From Lunatimonas salinarum (GTDB lineage Bacteria; Bacteroidota; Bacteroidia; Cytophagales; Cyclobacteriaceae): 64,000 nt of DNA. Below the pieces are notes generated by a model. That model was given only the letters and a program-made list of their open reading frames with translations, ran no database searches and had not been told where the DNA came from. Positions 1 to 9,128 of this stretch are shown here, one piece after another (within the stretch, counting starts at the first letter, position 1; each line of letters begins with the position of its first letter). A program made the position numbers and the translations under genes. The stretch lies in assembly GCF_017811155.1 (NCBI RefSeq), contig NZ_JACVCV010000004.1, positions 184,025-248,024 on the forward strand, in the 5' to 3' direction.

Positions 1-242
1 ATTGTCGGGGTGGCAAGATTCGAACTTGCGACCTTCCTGACTGCCGTCAGGACGCGATGACCCGTGCTGGTTTGACTGTTTGTAAAACAAAAAAACCAGT
101 CCCTAACCGGAACTGGCTTCCATTGTCGGGGTGGCAAGATTCGAACTTGCGACCTTCCTGACTGCCGTCAGGACGCGATGACCCGTGCTGGTTTGACTGT
201 TTGTAAAACAAAAAAGCCAATCCCTAACCGGGACTGGCTTCT
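1..242 (-). repeat. Two tandem 121-nt units, each a tRNA-Pro 3' remnant plus terminator-like hairpin
   Basis: Two nearly identical direct repeats begin at 1 and 122, and a third copy of the same start sits at 243 as the 3' end of the intact tRNA-Pro. On the minus strand each unit has a good T-arm and acceptor 3' strand. The anticodon loop is replaced by a palindrome (TCCTGACTGCCGTCAGGA on the plus strand), and the D-arm and 5' acceptor strand are replaced by unrelated sequence. After each remnant comes a hairpin with a T-run. Without a 5' acceptor strand or a 7-nt anticodon loop these cannot be normal tRNAs. They look like tandem copies of the tRNA 3' end and its terminator. The array may continue left of the window. 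Confidence 0.75.
208..240 (-). terminator. Intrinsic terminator after tRNA-Pro
   Basis: Read on the minus strand, an 11-bp stem (214-224 with 230-240, one G-U pair) is followed by a run of T. It starts 6 nt past the tRNA-Pro 3' end. A weaker version of the same hairpin lies at 96-116 in the other repeat unit. Confidence 0.7.
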
Positions 243-246
243 ATTG

Positions 247-321
247 TCGGGGTGGCAAGATTCGAACTTGCGACCTCCTGCTCCCAAAGCAGGCGCGATG
301 ACCGGGCTACGCTACACCCCG
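247..321 (-). tRNA. tRNA-Pro (anticodon TGG)
   Basis: The minus strand folds as a standard cloverleaf. The acceptor strands CGGGGTG and CACCCCG pair, followed by discriminator A. The anticodon stem is CCTGC/GCAGG with loop TTTGGGA, which places TGG at the anticodon. The T-loop reads TTCGAAT. CCA is not encoded. Length is 75 nt. A terminator follows directly. Confidence 0.93.
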
Positions 322-371
322 AAGTATTTTATCTTTGGTGGTCTTTACCACCTTTGGCTGATTTTGGCACT

Positions 372-423
372 GCGACCTTCCTGACACAGTCAGGACGCGA
401 TGACCGGGCTACGCTACACCCCG
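372..423 (-). pseudogene. 5' remnant of a tRNA-Pro-like gene
   Basis: The minus strand carries the same 5' acceptor and D-arm sequence as the intact tRNA-Pro, then an anticodon stem CCTGA/TCAGG with only a 5-nt loop (CTGTG). The homology stops after GGTCGCA and the T-arm and 3' acceptor are missing. It is complementary in content to the 3' remnants at 1-184, as expected after recombination between tRNA copies. It is unlikely to be functional. Confidence 0.65.
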
Positions 424-517
424 AAGACCCGCCCGAAATTGCTTCCGTAAAGCGATGACAAAGGTAGAAAATGATTTTTCTAAAACAAAAAGCAGTATCG
501 TAATTTTTATTTTATTT

Positions 518-2014
518 TCAGGTGAGCAGATCCTTAACCACGTGCCCATGTACGTCCGTCAACCTATACCTTCGCCCTTGGTGCTTGAAAATCAGCTGCT
601 CATGGTCTATGCCAAATAAATGCATCAGGGTGGCGTGGAAATCGTGAATATGAACGGGATCTTTGACCACATTGTATCCCAGTTCATCGGTTTCACCGTA
701 GGAAAATCCAGGCTTCACACCTGCACCGGCCATCCACATGGTAAAGCACCTCGGATGGTGGTCCCTGCCATAGTTATCCTTAGTTAGGGTACCCTGACTA
801 TAAACCGTGCGGCCAAACTCGCCACCCCAGACCACCAGTGTATCTTCTAGCAGCCCACGCTGCTTCAGGTCCTTAATCAATGCGGCGGTAGCTTGGTCGG
901 TCTTTTGACATTGATTTCGAATACTTCCCGGCAAATTTCCGTGCTGATCCCACCCTTGGTGATACAGCTGCACAAACTTCACGTCCTTTTCAATCAACCT
1001 CCTAGCCATTAAGCAATTGGCCGCATAGGTGCCCGGATCTCGGCTTTCCTCCCCATACAGTTCGAAGATATGATCCGGTTCATCGGAAAGATCACTGATT
1101 TCCGGCACACTGGTCTGCATGCGGAAGGCCATCTCGTACTGGGCGATTCGTGCGGCAATCTCGGGGTCTCCATATAGATCCTGCTGCACCTCGTTGAGGG
1201 CCTTCAGGTGGTCCATCATTTCCCGGCGGTCCTTCCCCTCGTAGTTCTCGGGGTTACTCAGGTAGAGCACAGGGTCTTTGCCGGAACGGAACTGAACCCC
1301 CTGATGCTGCGAAGGCAAAAACCCATTCCCCCAAAGCCGGGCATACAGCGGTTGGTCCAATACGGCGTTTTTGGAAACCATCACCACAAAGGCCGGCAGG
1401 TTCTTGTTTTCGGAGCCCAACCCATAGGAAAGCCAAGCTCCTATAGAGGGCCTTCCTGCCAGTTGATGACCCGATTGCATAAAGGTAATGGCCGGGTCGT
1501 GGTTGATCTGCTCGGTAACCATGGACTTAATAAAACACAGTTCGTCGACCACCTCGGCCGTATGTGGCATCAGTTCACTCACCCAAGCCCGGCATTTTCC
1601 GTATTGTTTGAAAGAAAACGCCGATTGGGTCACGGGAAAGATCGCCTGATTTGCACTCATGCCCGTTAGCCGCTGTTCGCCCCGCACCGAGGGCGGAAGA
1701 TCCTTACCGTGCATATCCGCCAGCTTGGGCTTGTAGTCATACAAATCCAACTGGGAAGGCCCACCGCTTTGAAATAGGTAAATAATGCGCTTTGCCTTAG
1801 CGGCATGGTGGGGAAGCCCCGGAAGCCCCCCATTTCCCGGATCTGTTCGATTAGGCTGCGCCAGCAAGCGTTCGGCCCCAAATAGAGACCCCAGTGCCAA
1901 GGACCCCATTCCCATGGCTGTTTTGGTAAGGAAATGCCTTCGATCCATCTTTAATTCCAACGAATGCAGGTCTGCATGATGGGCAAATTTCGGCGATTTA
2001 TGATGTTTGCACAT
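518..2014 (-). CDS. DUF1501 domain protein, Tat-exported
   Basis: A 498-aa DUF1501 protein, a family related to the alkaline phosphatase/sulfatase fold with no settled reaction. The N-terminus has a twin-arginine signal: DRRHFLTK at about residue 24, then a small hydrophobic stretch ending near LLAQP, so export to the periplasm is expected. The lead-in MCKHH before the RR motif is typical of Bacteroidota members, so I keep the upstream ATG; another ATG at 1948 would begin MDRRHF. It lies 18 bp after the stop of the DUF1549/DUF1553 gene and is surely cotranscribed with it. These two families travel together in Planctomycetes and marine Bacteroidota and are often suggested to act in polysaccharide breakdown, which here is inference. 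Confidence 0.9.
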   Translation of the reverse strand: MCKHHKSPKFAHHADLHSLELKMDRRHFLTKTAMGMGSLALGSLFGAERLLAQPNRTDPGNGGLPGLPHHAAKAKRIIYLFQSGGPSQLDLYDYKPKLADMHGKDLPPSVRGEQRLTGMSANQAIFPVTQSAFSFKQYGKCRAWVSELMPHTAEVVDELCFIKSMVTEQINHDPAITFMQSGHQLAGRPSIGAWLSYGLGSENKNLPAFVVMVSKNAVLDQPLYARLWGNGFLPSQHQGVQFRSGKDPVLYLSNPENYEGKDRREMMDHLKALNEVQQDLYGDPEIAARIAQYEMAFRMQTSVPEISDLSDEPDHIFELYGEESRDPGTYAANCLMARRLIEKDVKFVQLYHQGWDQHGNLPGSIRNQCQKTDQATAALIKDLKQRGLLEDTLVVWGGEFGRTVYSQGTLTKDNYGRDHHPRCFTMWMAGAGVKPGFSYGETDELGYNVVKDPVHIHDFHATLMHLFGIDHEQLIFKHQGRRYRLTDVHGHVVKDLLT

Positions 2015-2032
2015 AGGTAAGCTATATTGACG

Positions 2033-5000
2033 TTATCGTTTGGTGATGGCTGCGTCCGAGTTCATAATCGCACTGGCCACCACGGCATGGGCTGCCACCC
2101 GGGGAAGGTCCACCGTGTGGGAGAAAGCGTAAGCGCCGGTTTCTACCCAACCTTTAGCCTTTTCCGGCGACTGCTGAAACTTTTTGTATTCCTGTGCCCG
2201 CAGGGTGTCCAGTATTTCCAATTCTTTTTCGGTAGCAGTCCTACCGGTCAGTTTTCGAAACGTTCGATTAATGGCCTCCTTCGATTCGGACAGGGTAGCC
2301 ATCTCGGCCCCAAGCACTTTGGCTGCCTCGACAAACGTGGGATCATTCAAAAGAACCAGGGCCTGAAGCGGTGTATTGGTTTCCTGGCGCACGGCCACGG
2401 ATTCGCTGCGATCCGGCACGTCAAAAATATGGGTGGTTGGGTGTGGCACAGACCGCTTCCAAAACGTGTACAGGCTTCTTCTATACAGGTTTTCGCCACT
2501 TTCCTCTACATAGGTACCCCCATTTACCCTCCACAACCCTTCCGGCTGATAAGGCTTCACACTAGGACCGCCGATTTTCTGGCTGAGCAGCCCGGAGGCC
2601 ATCAGCGCATTGTCACGTATCATCTCTCCAGGCATCCTCCCGGAAGGCCCCCTGGCCAATAAAATGTTGTCGGGATCCCGTTCTCTCAGCTCATCAGAGG
2701 TGAAGGAGTGTTGACGGTAGGTGGCCGAAAGCAACAGCTTTTTCTGGAGGGCTTTCACGTCCCAGCCGGACTCCATAAACTCCAAACTGAGCCAATCCAA
2801 CAGCTCCGGATGGGAGGGCATGTCTCCCTGATTGCCAAAATCGCCCGCAGAAGCCACCAAACCACGGCCAAAATAATACATCCAAAGGCGATTCACCGCC
2901 ACCCTAGCGGTAAGCGGGTGCCTACGATCTGTCAACCATTGGGCCAGTCCCAGGCGATTTTTGGGCAGGTTCTCCGGCAGCTCCAGCACACTTTCCGGGG
3001 TATTGGGAAAAACCTCCTCCCCATGCGACTGATACTCGCCCCTTACCAACAGGTAGGTCGGTCTACGCGGTTCCATGTCCTGCATCACCATCACCTCCTG
3101 AACGGGCTCCACTTCCTGCGCATGCTGCATTCGGGTCTCCGTCAGGACCTGCAGTTGCTTTTCAAAAGGGGGAAAATGATTGTGGATAAAATAGCGCTTC
3201 AACAATTCCTTCTCCGGCTGATCCAGTGCTTCCGGAGCTTTGGCAAGCAATGCGGTAAATGCCGCCCTATCTCCCAATTGAAGTGCTTCCAGCTCGGTCA
3301 ACTCCCGGTCGAAGACCATAAGCTCATCCACCCGTGCATTCTTTATGCCGCGCCCACGCCAGACGGCCCCCACTTGAATGCCCGGCTGACCCCCGCCTTG
3401 AAAAACAATGTCTTTGTACAAATTATCCTTGACCACGGTAGTCGCCAACGGCACACCGTTTTGATAAATATTCAACCCAGAGGCCTTCGAAGAGCCATCG
3501 TAAGTCATCACAAGGTTGACCCACTGATCCTTTGGTACCTCGGCAAGCGTCTCCTTGATGATGGCATTATAGGGTGCCGTGTGGGCCAAAACCAGTTCCA
3601 ACCGGTTCTCTTTCAAGTAAAGGTGATAGCCGCGTCGGTTATAAAGCACTGCCCCGGTACCCGTGTGAAAAATGGCCCCGTGTTCCCGCTCCTTGGGTAT
3701 ATTCACCCAGATGCTGACGCTAAAGGGCTCACTTTTCGTAAACACCCCGGATTTTTCCATGCGAATCCAAAAATCTCCGTTGAGCTTAACACCGCTGCCT
3801 CTTAGGCCGTCAGCCAATTCAGGGGTCTGATTTTTTACGTCGCTGCTCTCCATCAATGCCTTTTCGGATCGATCTAACGCATTGGTAAGTGGCAGCGCAT
3901 CAAAATCCAGATGGGCCTTTAAGCTTCGGGGCAACGCGCTTTGGGCATCCGATTGGTAGGAAGCACCGGCCAGCCATTGTGAAAAAACCGTGTCCGCCCC
4001 CTTGAGGGTTTCCAACAGATGGGCTTGCTCCCGTTGAACGTTGGATTCCAACATCTTTAGTACCTTTTCCTTCTCCTCGTCGGTCCAAAGCATGGTAGGT
4101 ACCGGCATGGCGTTATCCCAGGATATCTGACCCGCCTCATCTACTTGGTTAAAAAAACTGCTAAGTTCAAAGTAATTCTTTTGAGAAATGGGGTCGTACT
4201 TATGATCATGGCAGCGGGCACACTCCAGCGTGAGCGCCATAAAAGCCTTGCCCAGCGTATTGGTACGGTCGGCCACGTATTCTACCCGAAACTCCTCGTC
4301 CACAATGCCTCCTTCCATGTTTTGTGGATGCACCCGGTTAAAGGCTGTAGCCAGCAGTTGCTCTTTGGTTGGGTTTGGCAGCAGATCCCCGGCTAGTTGC
4401 TGGGTGACAAAGGTATCGTAGCGCATGTTTTGGTTGAACGCCTTGATCACCCAATCTCTGTAAAGCGACATATCTCGGTAACGGTCCACAGTGTAGCCAT
4501 GCGTGTCTGCATAGCGCGCCACATCCAGCCAATGCATGGCCATTTTCTCTCCGTAATGCGGCGAAGCCAGTAGACGATCAACCTGCCGTTCGTAGGCTTC
4601 CGGCGAGTTATCTGCCAAGAACGCGTCTATTTCCGCTTCGGTGGGAGGAAGGCCGGTGATATCCAAGCTGATTCTCCTCAGAAGGGTTTCCTTATCGGCT
4701 TCGGGACTGGGCTTCAACCCTTGAACCTCCAGCTCAGCGAGGACAAACCTATCGATCTCGTTGTTTCCCCATCCACTGCTTTTCGTCTGCGGAATAGCGA
4801 CCGTCTCAAGGGGTATGAAGGACCAGTGTTTTTTATAAACCGCCCCTTGTTCGATCCAACGGATCAGTATGGCCTTTTCCCTGTCGGTTAGTGTCAGGTG
4901 TGACTCCGGCGTGGGCATTCGAAAATCCGGGTCCTCTGACAGGATCCGTTTTACCAGTTCGCTCTTGAAGGGTCTCTTGGGCTTGATCGCTACTTTGCCG

Positions 5001-5245
5001 GGGTTTTCGGGCAAACTGGCAAATGCCGCATCCGCCTCATCCAGTCGCAGACCGGCATGCCGGGTGTTTTCATCGGGGCCGTGGCAGGCGAAACATTTAT
5101 CGGAAAGGACGGGCTTCACGTGCACATTGTAGTCTAACGCCTCCGGCAGTTCATCCATAGCCTCCTGCACAGGGGCGGGGATTTCACCACCACAGGAAAA
5201 CAAACCAACAAATCCGACAAACAATACAAAAGATAGAGGTCTCAT
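2033..5245 (-). CDS. DUF1549/DUF1553 lipoprotein with planctomycete cytochrome domain and LamG insert
   Basis: A 1070-aa secreted lipoprotein with lipobox LFSC at residue 18. Domains in order: a planctomycete-type cytochrome C segment with CFACH at residues 51-55, DUF1549 from about 155 to 360 (starts at EIDRFVLAELE), a LamG/concanavalin-like region at roughly 440-640 (FSVSIWV, DELMVFDREL), and DUF1553 from about 760 to 1020 (NRLWMYYFGRG). The CxxCH motif can bind covalent heme c. The LamG insert suggests contact with a glycan or surface. First gene of a two-gene operon with the DUF1501 gene. The reaction is unknown. The divergent 256-bp spacer to kdtA should hold its promoter, but I see no convincing box. 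Confidence 0.92.
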   Translation of the reverse strand: MRPLSFVLFVGFVGLFSCGGEIPAPVQEAMDELPEALDYNVHVKPVLSDKCFACHGPDENTRHAGLRLDEADAAFASLPENPGKVAIKPKRPFKSELVKRILSEDPDFRMPTPESHLTLTDREKAILIRWIEQGAVYKKHWSFIPLETVAIPQTKSSGWGNNEIDRFVLAELEVQGLKPSPEADKETLLRRISLDITGLPPTEAEIDAFLADNSPEAYERQVDRLLASPHYGEKMAMHWLDVARYADTHGYTVDRYRDMSLYRDWVIKAFNQNMRYDTFVTQQLAGDLLPNPTKEQLLATAFNRVHPQNMEGGIVDEEFRVEYVADRTNTLGKAFMALTLECARCHDHKYDPISQKNYFELSSFFNQVDEAGQISWDNAMPVPTMLWTDEEKEKVLKMLESNVQREQAHLLETLKGADTVFSQWLAGASYQSDAQSALPRSLKAHLDFDALPLTNALDRSEKALMESSDVKNQTPELADGLRGSGVKLNGDFWIRMEKSGVFTKSEPFSVSIWVNIPKEREHGAIFHTGTGAVLYNRRGYHLYLKENRLELVLAHTAPYNAIIKETLAEVPKDQWVNLVMTYDGSSKASGLNIYQNGVPLATTVVKDNLYKDIVFQGGGQPGIQVGAVWRGRGIKNARVDELMVFDRELTELEALQLGDRAAFTALLAKAPEALDQPEKELLKRYFIHNHFPPFEKQLQVLTETRMQHAQEVEPVQEVMVMQDMEPRRPTYLLVRGEYQSHGEEVFPNTPESVLELPENLPKNRLGLAQWLTDRRHPLTARVAVNRLWMYYFGRGLVASAGDFGNQGDMPSHPELLDWLSLEFMESGWDVKALQKKLLLSATYRQHSFTSDELRERDPDNILLARGPSGRMPGEMIRDNALMASGLLSQKIGGPSVKPYQPEGLWRVNGGTYVEESGENLYRRSLYTFWKRSVPHPTTHIFDVPDRSESVAVRQETNTPLQALVLLNDPTFVEAAKVLGAEMATLSESKEAINRTFRKLTGRTATEKELEILDTLRAQEYKKFQQSPEKAKGWVETGAYAFSHTVDLPRVAAHAVVASAIMNSDAAITKR

Positions 5246-5489
5246 AGAGATGATACAGAATAATTAAGGATAAAGTTAATGCTTTACCCGTTCAATTGGT
5301 ACATATGCCCTAGATATTTACGTGAATGGTCTTTGAAATATCCGTGATACCTAAAACCTTAAAAACAATCGACCAAAGCACCTGTCCCAACGCAAACCCA
5401 ACCGATCGGTACCCAAATAACCTACATGCTTTGGTTTTAGAGAAAAAACGACCCCTACTGCCTCAATCGGTTTCTATGGGGAAATTTTG

Positions 5490-5502
5490 TACTTTTGCCG
5501 CA
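5490..5502 (+). promoter_or_regulatory. TAnnTTTG -7 box abutting the kdtA start
   Basis: TACTTTTG at 5490-5497 fits the Bacteroidota -7 consensus TAnnTTTG and ends 4 nt before the ATG at 5502. Initiation 5-7 nt past the box would give an mRNA with almost no leader. No clear -33 TTG is seen at the usual distance. Confidence 0.5.
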
Positions 5503-6755
5503 TGCGGCAACTATACAATCTGGGCATGGGACTATTGGCTATCGGCTTGCAAGTGGGCAGTTGGAGGTCAACCAAGCTTAGGCAGATGGTACAGGGAAGA
5601 ATGGGACTTTTTGAACGTCTACGCGCATTCAGGAACACATCACCCGGACCGCTCGCATGGTTTCACGTAGCTTCGCTGGGAGAATACGAGCAAGCCAAAC
5701 CGGTAATCAGGGCATTTCGCGAATCCAGACCCCAATGGCAGGTGGTAGTGTCCTTCTTCAGCCCTTCCGGATATGAACATGTGATCAAACGGCCACAGCC
5801 CCATGTGGATTTCATCACCTACCTACCGATAGACAGCCCTGGTAATGCCCGAAGGTTTCTTCAAATCCTTTATCCAAACATCTCCTTTTTTGTCAAATAC
5901 GACCTTTGGGCAAACCATATCCTGGCCGCTAAATCGTTGGGCGTCCCCCTGTTCTTAATTGCAGCAGCGTTTCGGGAACAACAAGTGTATTTCAACAAAA
6001 CCTACGGCGGCTTCTTCCGGCGCATGCTGGGCCATTTTGACCATGTGTTCACACAGCAGCCATTACCCGCTGCCATGATCGAAAGACTGGGTTTAAAATC
6101 GGTTTCGGTGGCAGGAGATCCGCGCTATGACAATGTGAATGCCATAAGCCAATCTCCCAAGTCCTTCCCGGAAGTGTCCAAAGGAATTGCCAAACCTGTT
6201 TTGGTGGGCGGTTCGGTGTGGCAGGAAGACATGGATCGGATCATCCCTTTTATCTGCGCGCACCCGGAATACCAATACATCCTGGCACCTCATGACATAC
6301 ATGCCAAAGCGATCGAAGAATGGATCTCGGCGCTCCCCGGAAAAACGCTCCGCTACACCCACTTGGACCTGCAAGATCCGCAACCTTGGGATACCCTGAT
6401 AATCGATAACATCGGCATGCTCTCGTCTCTGTACCAATATGCCCGAGTCGCCTATGTAGGTGGGGCATTCGGAAAGGGGCTGCACAATATTCTAGAGCCC
6501 TTGGCTTTCCGCATTCCGGTAATTTTTGGTCGACTGAAACAACGAGGGAAATTTCCCGAATGGGAGATCAGCCAAAACTACGGGTGTGGTTTTGCCGTAC
6601 AAACGGCGGCAGACTTCGAATCTGTCATGACACAACTGACCGATGAAACCACCTATGAACGTGCCAGCTTGGATGCAGACCGCCTGCTGAACGACAACCT
6701 GGGCAGCGCCCGAAAAATCATGGAAATCGTAAACCAAAAGCTAACCAACGGATGA
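5502..6755 (+). CDS. kdtA: 3-deoxy-D-manno-octulosonic acid transferase
   Basis: A 417-aa GT30 family enzyme that adds Kdo from CMP-Kdo to lipid A precursor at the inner membrane. The start MRQLYNLGMGLL matches the family's N-terminal membrane anchor, so I use ATG 5502 rather than an upstream in-frame TTG at 5487. Recognisable segments are FHVASLGEYEQ near residue 52 (the family's active-site Glu), GGSVWQED around 230, and YVGGAFGKGLHNILEPL around 315, typical of the nucleotide-sugar lobe. It overlaps rsgA by 4 bp (ATGA), so the two are translationally coupled. A -7 box lies immediately upstream. Identification is firm. Confidence 0.95.
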   Translation: MRQLYNLGMGLLAIGLQVGSWRSTKLRQMVQGRMGLFERLRAFRNTSPGPLAWFHVASLGEYEQAKPVIRAFRESRPQWQVVVSFFSPSGYEHVIKRPQPHVDFITYLPIDSPGNARRFLQILYPNISFFVKYDLWANHILAAKSLGVPLFLIAAAFREQQVYFNKTYGGFFRRMLGHFDHVFTQQPLPAAMIERLGLKSVSVAGDPRYDNVNAISQSPKSFPEVSKGIAKPVLVGGSVWQEDMDRIIPFICAHPEYQYILAPHDIHAKAIEEWISALPGKTLRYTHLDLQDPQPWDTLIIDNIGMLSSLYQYARVAYVGGAFGKGLHNILEPLAFRIPVIFGRLKQRGKFPEWEISQNYGCGFAVQTAADFESVMTQLTDETTYERASLDADRLLNDNLGSARKIMEIVNQKLTNG

Positions 6756-7675
6756 AGGGACGTGTGATGAAATCTACCGGATCCTGGTACATCCTTCAAT
6801 CAGAAAAGGGAACCATCAGCGCCCGACTAAGGGGAAAGTTCAAGCAGGAGGGCCTCAAACTCACCAACCCCATTTCCGTGGGCGATTGGGTGGATTGGGA
6901 CTACGAAGAGCAGCAGGAAACAGCCGTGATACGGGATATCCTTCCGCGTGAAAACTACATTATCCGCAAGTCTACGCGGAAGCAGCAGTTTTCACATATC
7001 CTCGCTTCCAATATTGATCAGGCATTTCTAGTGGTGACCGTAAGAGACCCTCGGACCTCCTTGGGGTTCATAGACCGCTTTTTGGTCAGCACGGAAAGTT
7101 TCCGGATTCCCGCCTATATCATCGTGAACAAAGCCGATGCATTGAGCAAGGAAAAAGACGTTGAATACCTTTCCTTACTGAAGGAAATCTACGACCCGTT
7201 GGGCTATCCAGTGCTAAAGATCTCAGCGCTAAATCAGGAAAACCTGATTGAAGTGCTGGCTCCATTTCTTCATGGAAAAACCACCTTGTTGGCCGGCCAT
7301 TCCGGAGTGGGCAAATCAACCCTACTGAACAGACTGATTCCACAGGCCAACCAAGCCACCCGGTCTGTCTCCAAATTCACCTCCAAAGGCGTGCACACCA
7401 CCACCTTTGCCGAGATGTTTGCCTTTGGTGACGAAGGCTTCCTGATAGACACGCCCGGCATCAAGGAGTTTGGCATCCTGGAAATTGAAGACCAGGAGCT
7501 ATCCCACTACTTTGTGGACCTGAGACGCTACCTCGGGCAATGCCGGTACCACAACTGCAAACATGTAAACGAGCCAGGGTGTGCCGTCATGGAGGCCTTG
7601 GAAAAGGGCGAAATCCACCCCTACCGGTACGAAAGCTACTTGAATATCCTATACGAGGAAGACAGCCACCGGTAA
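6752..7675 (+). CDS. rsgA: Ribosome small-subunit-dependent GTPase A
   Basis: A 307-aa circularly permuted GTPase that helps late maturation of the 30S subunit. An N-terminal OB fold (to about residue 65) precedes the permuted G domain: NKAD (G4) at 126-129, GHSGVGKST (G1, P-loop) at 182-190, and DTPG (G3) at 233-236. The C-terminal zinc knuckle has Cys264, Cys269, His271 and Cys277. All key residues are intact. The start codon overlaps the kdtA stop. Length is usual for the family. Confidence 0.96.
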   Translation: MKGRVMKSTGSWYILQSEKGTISARLRGKFKQEGLKLTNPISVGDWVDWDYEEQQETAVIRDILPRENYIIRKSTRKQQFSHILASNIDQAFLVVTVRDPRTSLGFIDRFLVSTESFRIPAYIIVNKADALSKEKDVEYLSLLKEIYDPLGYPVLKISALNQENLIEVLAPFLHGKTTLLAGHSGVGKSTLLNRLIPQANQATRSVSKFTSKGVHTTTFAEMFAFGDEGFLIDTPGIKEFGILEIEDQELSHYFVDLRRYLGQCRYHNCKHVNEPGCAVMEALEKGEIHPYRYESYLNILYEEDSHR

Positions 7676-7774
7676 TGCCGAAAATGACTTCCCAGAGTCA
7701 AATAATGTTCGGTTCTTTGAAACTCCCTTCTTTTGGCTTAATTTTCCTTTTCAAACAATCAATCGTTCTACCGG

Positions 7775-8278
7775 ATGAGTGAGCACAAAACCTTGGTCTT
7801 AAATCACAAGCAGATACAACAAAAGATCACCCGCATCGCATATGAGATCTACGAACGCAATGTGCAGGAGCAGGAGCTCCTATTTGCCGGTCTCACCGGC
7901 ATGGGGTACGTGCTGGCAGAGCTGATAGCCAAAAAGCTCCGAGAGATCTCCCCCATTCAAGTGGGATTGATACAAGTGAACCTGGACAAGTCCCAACCCC
8001 AGCTAGAAGAAATCAGCTGCTCGGAAGCCGGCCCCTATACCGGCAAATCCATTATCCTCGTGGACGATGTACTCAATACGGGCAAAACCCTGGCTTATGC
8101 CCTATTCCCCTTTTTAGCGGACAATGTAAAGAAAATCGAAGTAGCCGTACTCGTAAACAGAAGCCACAAGCTCTTCCCAGTAACGCCCGATTATACCGGT
8201 TACGAACTTGCTACGACGCTCAGCGAACACATTACGGTGAAATTAGATCCCGAAAACGCCACTGTGCACCTGCACTAA
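7775..8278 (+). CDS. Phosphoribosyltransferase family protein
   Basis: A 167-aa type I phosphoribosyltransferase fold. The PRPP-binding loop is clear: IILVDDVLNTGKTL at residues 93-106. The N-terminal half (LLFAGLTGMGYVLAELIAKKL) supplies the pyrophosphate-loop strand. It resembles PyrR-like and hypoxanthine-type enzymes, but the base specificity cannot be told from sequence alone. It lies 99 bp after rsgA and 12 bp before panB, so it is probably read with panB. In pantothenate-linked operons of Bacteroidota such a gene is often simply called phosphoribosyltransferase. I do not assign pyrR. Confidence 0.85.
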   Translation: MSEHKTLVLNHKQIQQKITRIAYEIYERNVQEQELLFAGLTGMGYVLAELIAKKLREISPIQVGLIQVNLDKSQPQLEEISCSEAGPYTGKSIILVDDVLNTGKTLAYALFPFLADNVKKIEVAVLVNRSHKLFPVTPDYTGYELATTLSEHITVKLDPENATVHLH

Positions 8279-8290
8279 AAAATCTGCCCC

Positions 8291-9112
8291 ATGTCAGTAC
8301 ACCAATCGGCCAATATCAAACGTATCACCACCCACATTCTCCAAGAAATGAAGCAACGTGGGGAAAAAATCTCCATGCTGACCGCATACGATTACTCCAT
8401 GGCAGGCATTGTGGATGCGGCAGGTATCGACATGATTTTGGTGGGTGATTCGGCCTCCAACGTAATGGCTGGACACGAGACTACCTTGCCCATCACCTTG
8501 GATCAAATGATCTACCATGCGGCCTCAGTGGTGCGGGCCGTCAATCGGGCGCTCGTGGTGGTGGATATCCCCTTTGGCTCTTATCAAGGAAACAGTTCGG
8601 AGGCCCTACGTTCTGCCATCCGCATTATGAAAGAAGCAGGCGCTCACGCCGTAAAAGTAGAAGGTGGCGCAGGGATCAAGGAATCCGTGGTGCGGATCCT
8701 CAGCGCCGGAGTGCCGGTAATGGGACACCTCGGGTTGACCCCTCAGTCTATTTACAAGTTTGGCACCTACACCGTGCGCGCTAAGGAAGAAACGGAGGCC
8801 GAAAAACTACTGGAAGATGCCAAAATCCTGGAAGAATGCGGCTGTTTCGCCTTGGTCTTGGAAAAAATTCCTGCCAGCCTGGCAAAAAGGGTATCAGAGG
8901 CCGTTCGCATTCCCGTAATAGGCATAGGTGCCGGACCGGATGTGGATGGACAGGTGTTGGTTTTACACGACATGCTGGGAATCACCCAGGAATTTCAGCC
9001 TCGTTTTTTGCGGCAATATGCCGATCTACGTGGCGTGATGTTGGACGCTGTGGGAAGGTATATACAAGATGTGAAATCCCGCGATTTCCCTAACAAGGGA
9101 GAAAGCTATTAA
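8291..9112 (+). CDS. panB: 3-methyl-2-oxobutanoate hydroxymethyltransferase
   Basis: A 273-aa enzyme that transfers a hydroxymethyl group from methylene-tetrahydrofolate to 2-oxoisovalerate to make ketopantoate, the first committed step to pantothenate and CoA. Family signatures are [31 protein letters not shown] near residues 30-60 (metal-binding Asp), the HAVKVEGG segment with substrate-contacting Lys/Glu, and [12 protein letters not shown]. Length fits the family. It ends 16 bp before the 3' end of the convergent CxxCH gene, with no obvious terminator between. Confidence 0.96.
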   Translation: MSVHQSANIKRITTHILQEMKQRGEKISMLTAYDYSMAGIVDAAGIDMILVGDSASNVMAGHETTLPITLDQMIYHAASVVRAVNRALVVVDIPFGSYQGNSSEALRSAIRIMKEAGAHAVKVEGGAGIKESVVRILSAGVPVMGHLGLTPQSIYKFGTYTVRAKEETEAEKLLEDAKILEECGCFALVLEKIPASLAKRVSEAVRIPVIGIGAGPDVDGQVLVLHDMLGITQEFQPRFLRQYADLRGVMLDAVGRYIQDVKSRDFPNKGESY

Positions 9113-9128
9113 CCTAATTATCAAAAAA

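Noticed and set aside
1-242. CRISPR-like repeat array
   Set aside because: The repeats are 121 nt, tandem without variable spacers, and derive from tRNA-Pro.
2708-3805. 365-codon open frame on the plus strand
   Set aside because: It lies antisense inside the DUF1549/DUF1553 gene, which has clear domains. Its translation is rich in Gln, His and Arg and has no recognisable motif.
5326-5670. 114-codon plus-strand frame upstream of kdtA
   Set aside because: It runs out of frame into kdtA, has no motif and crosses the kdtA promoter.
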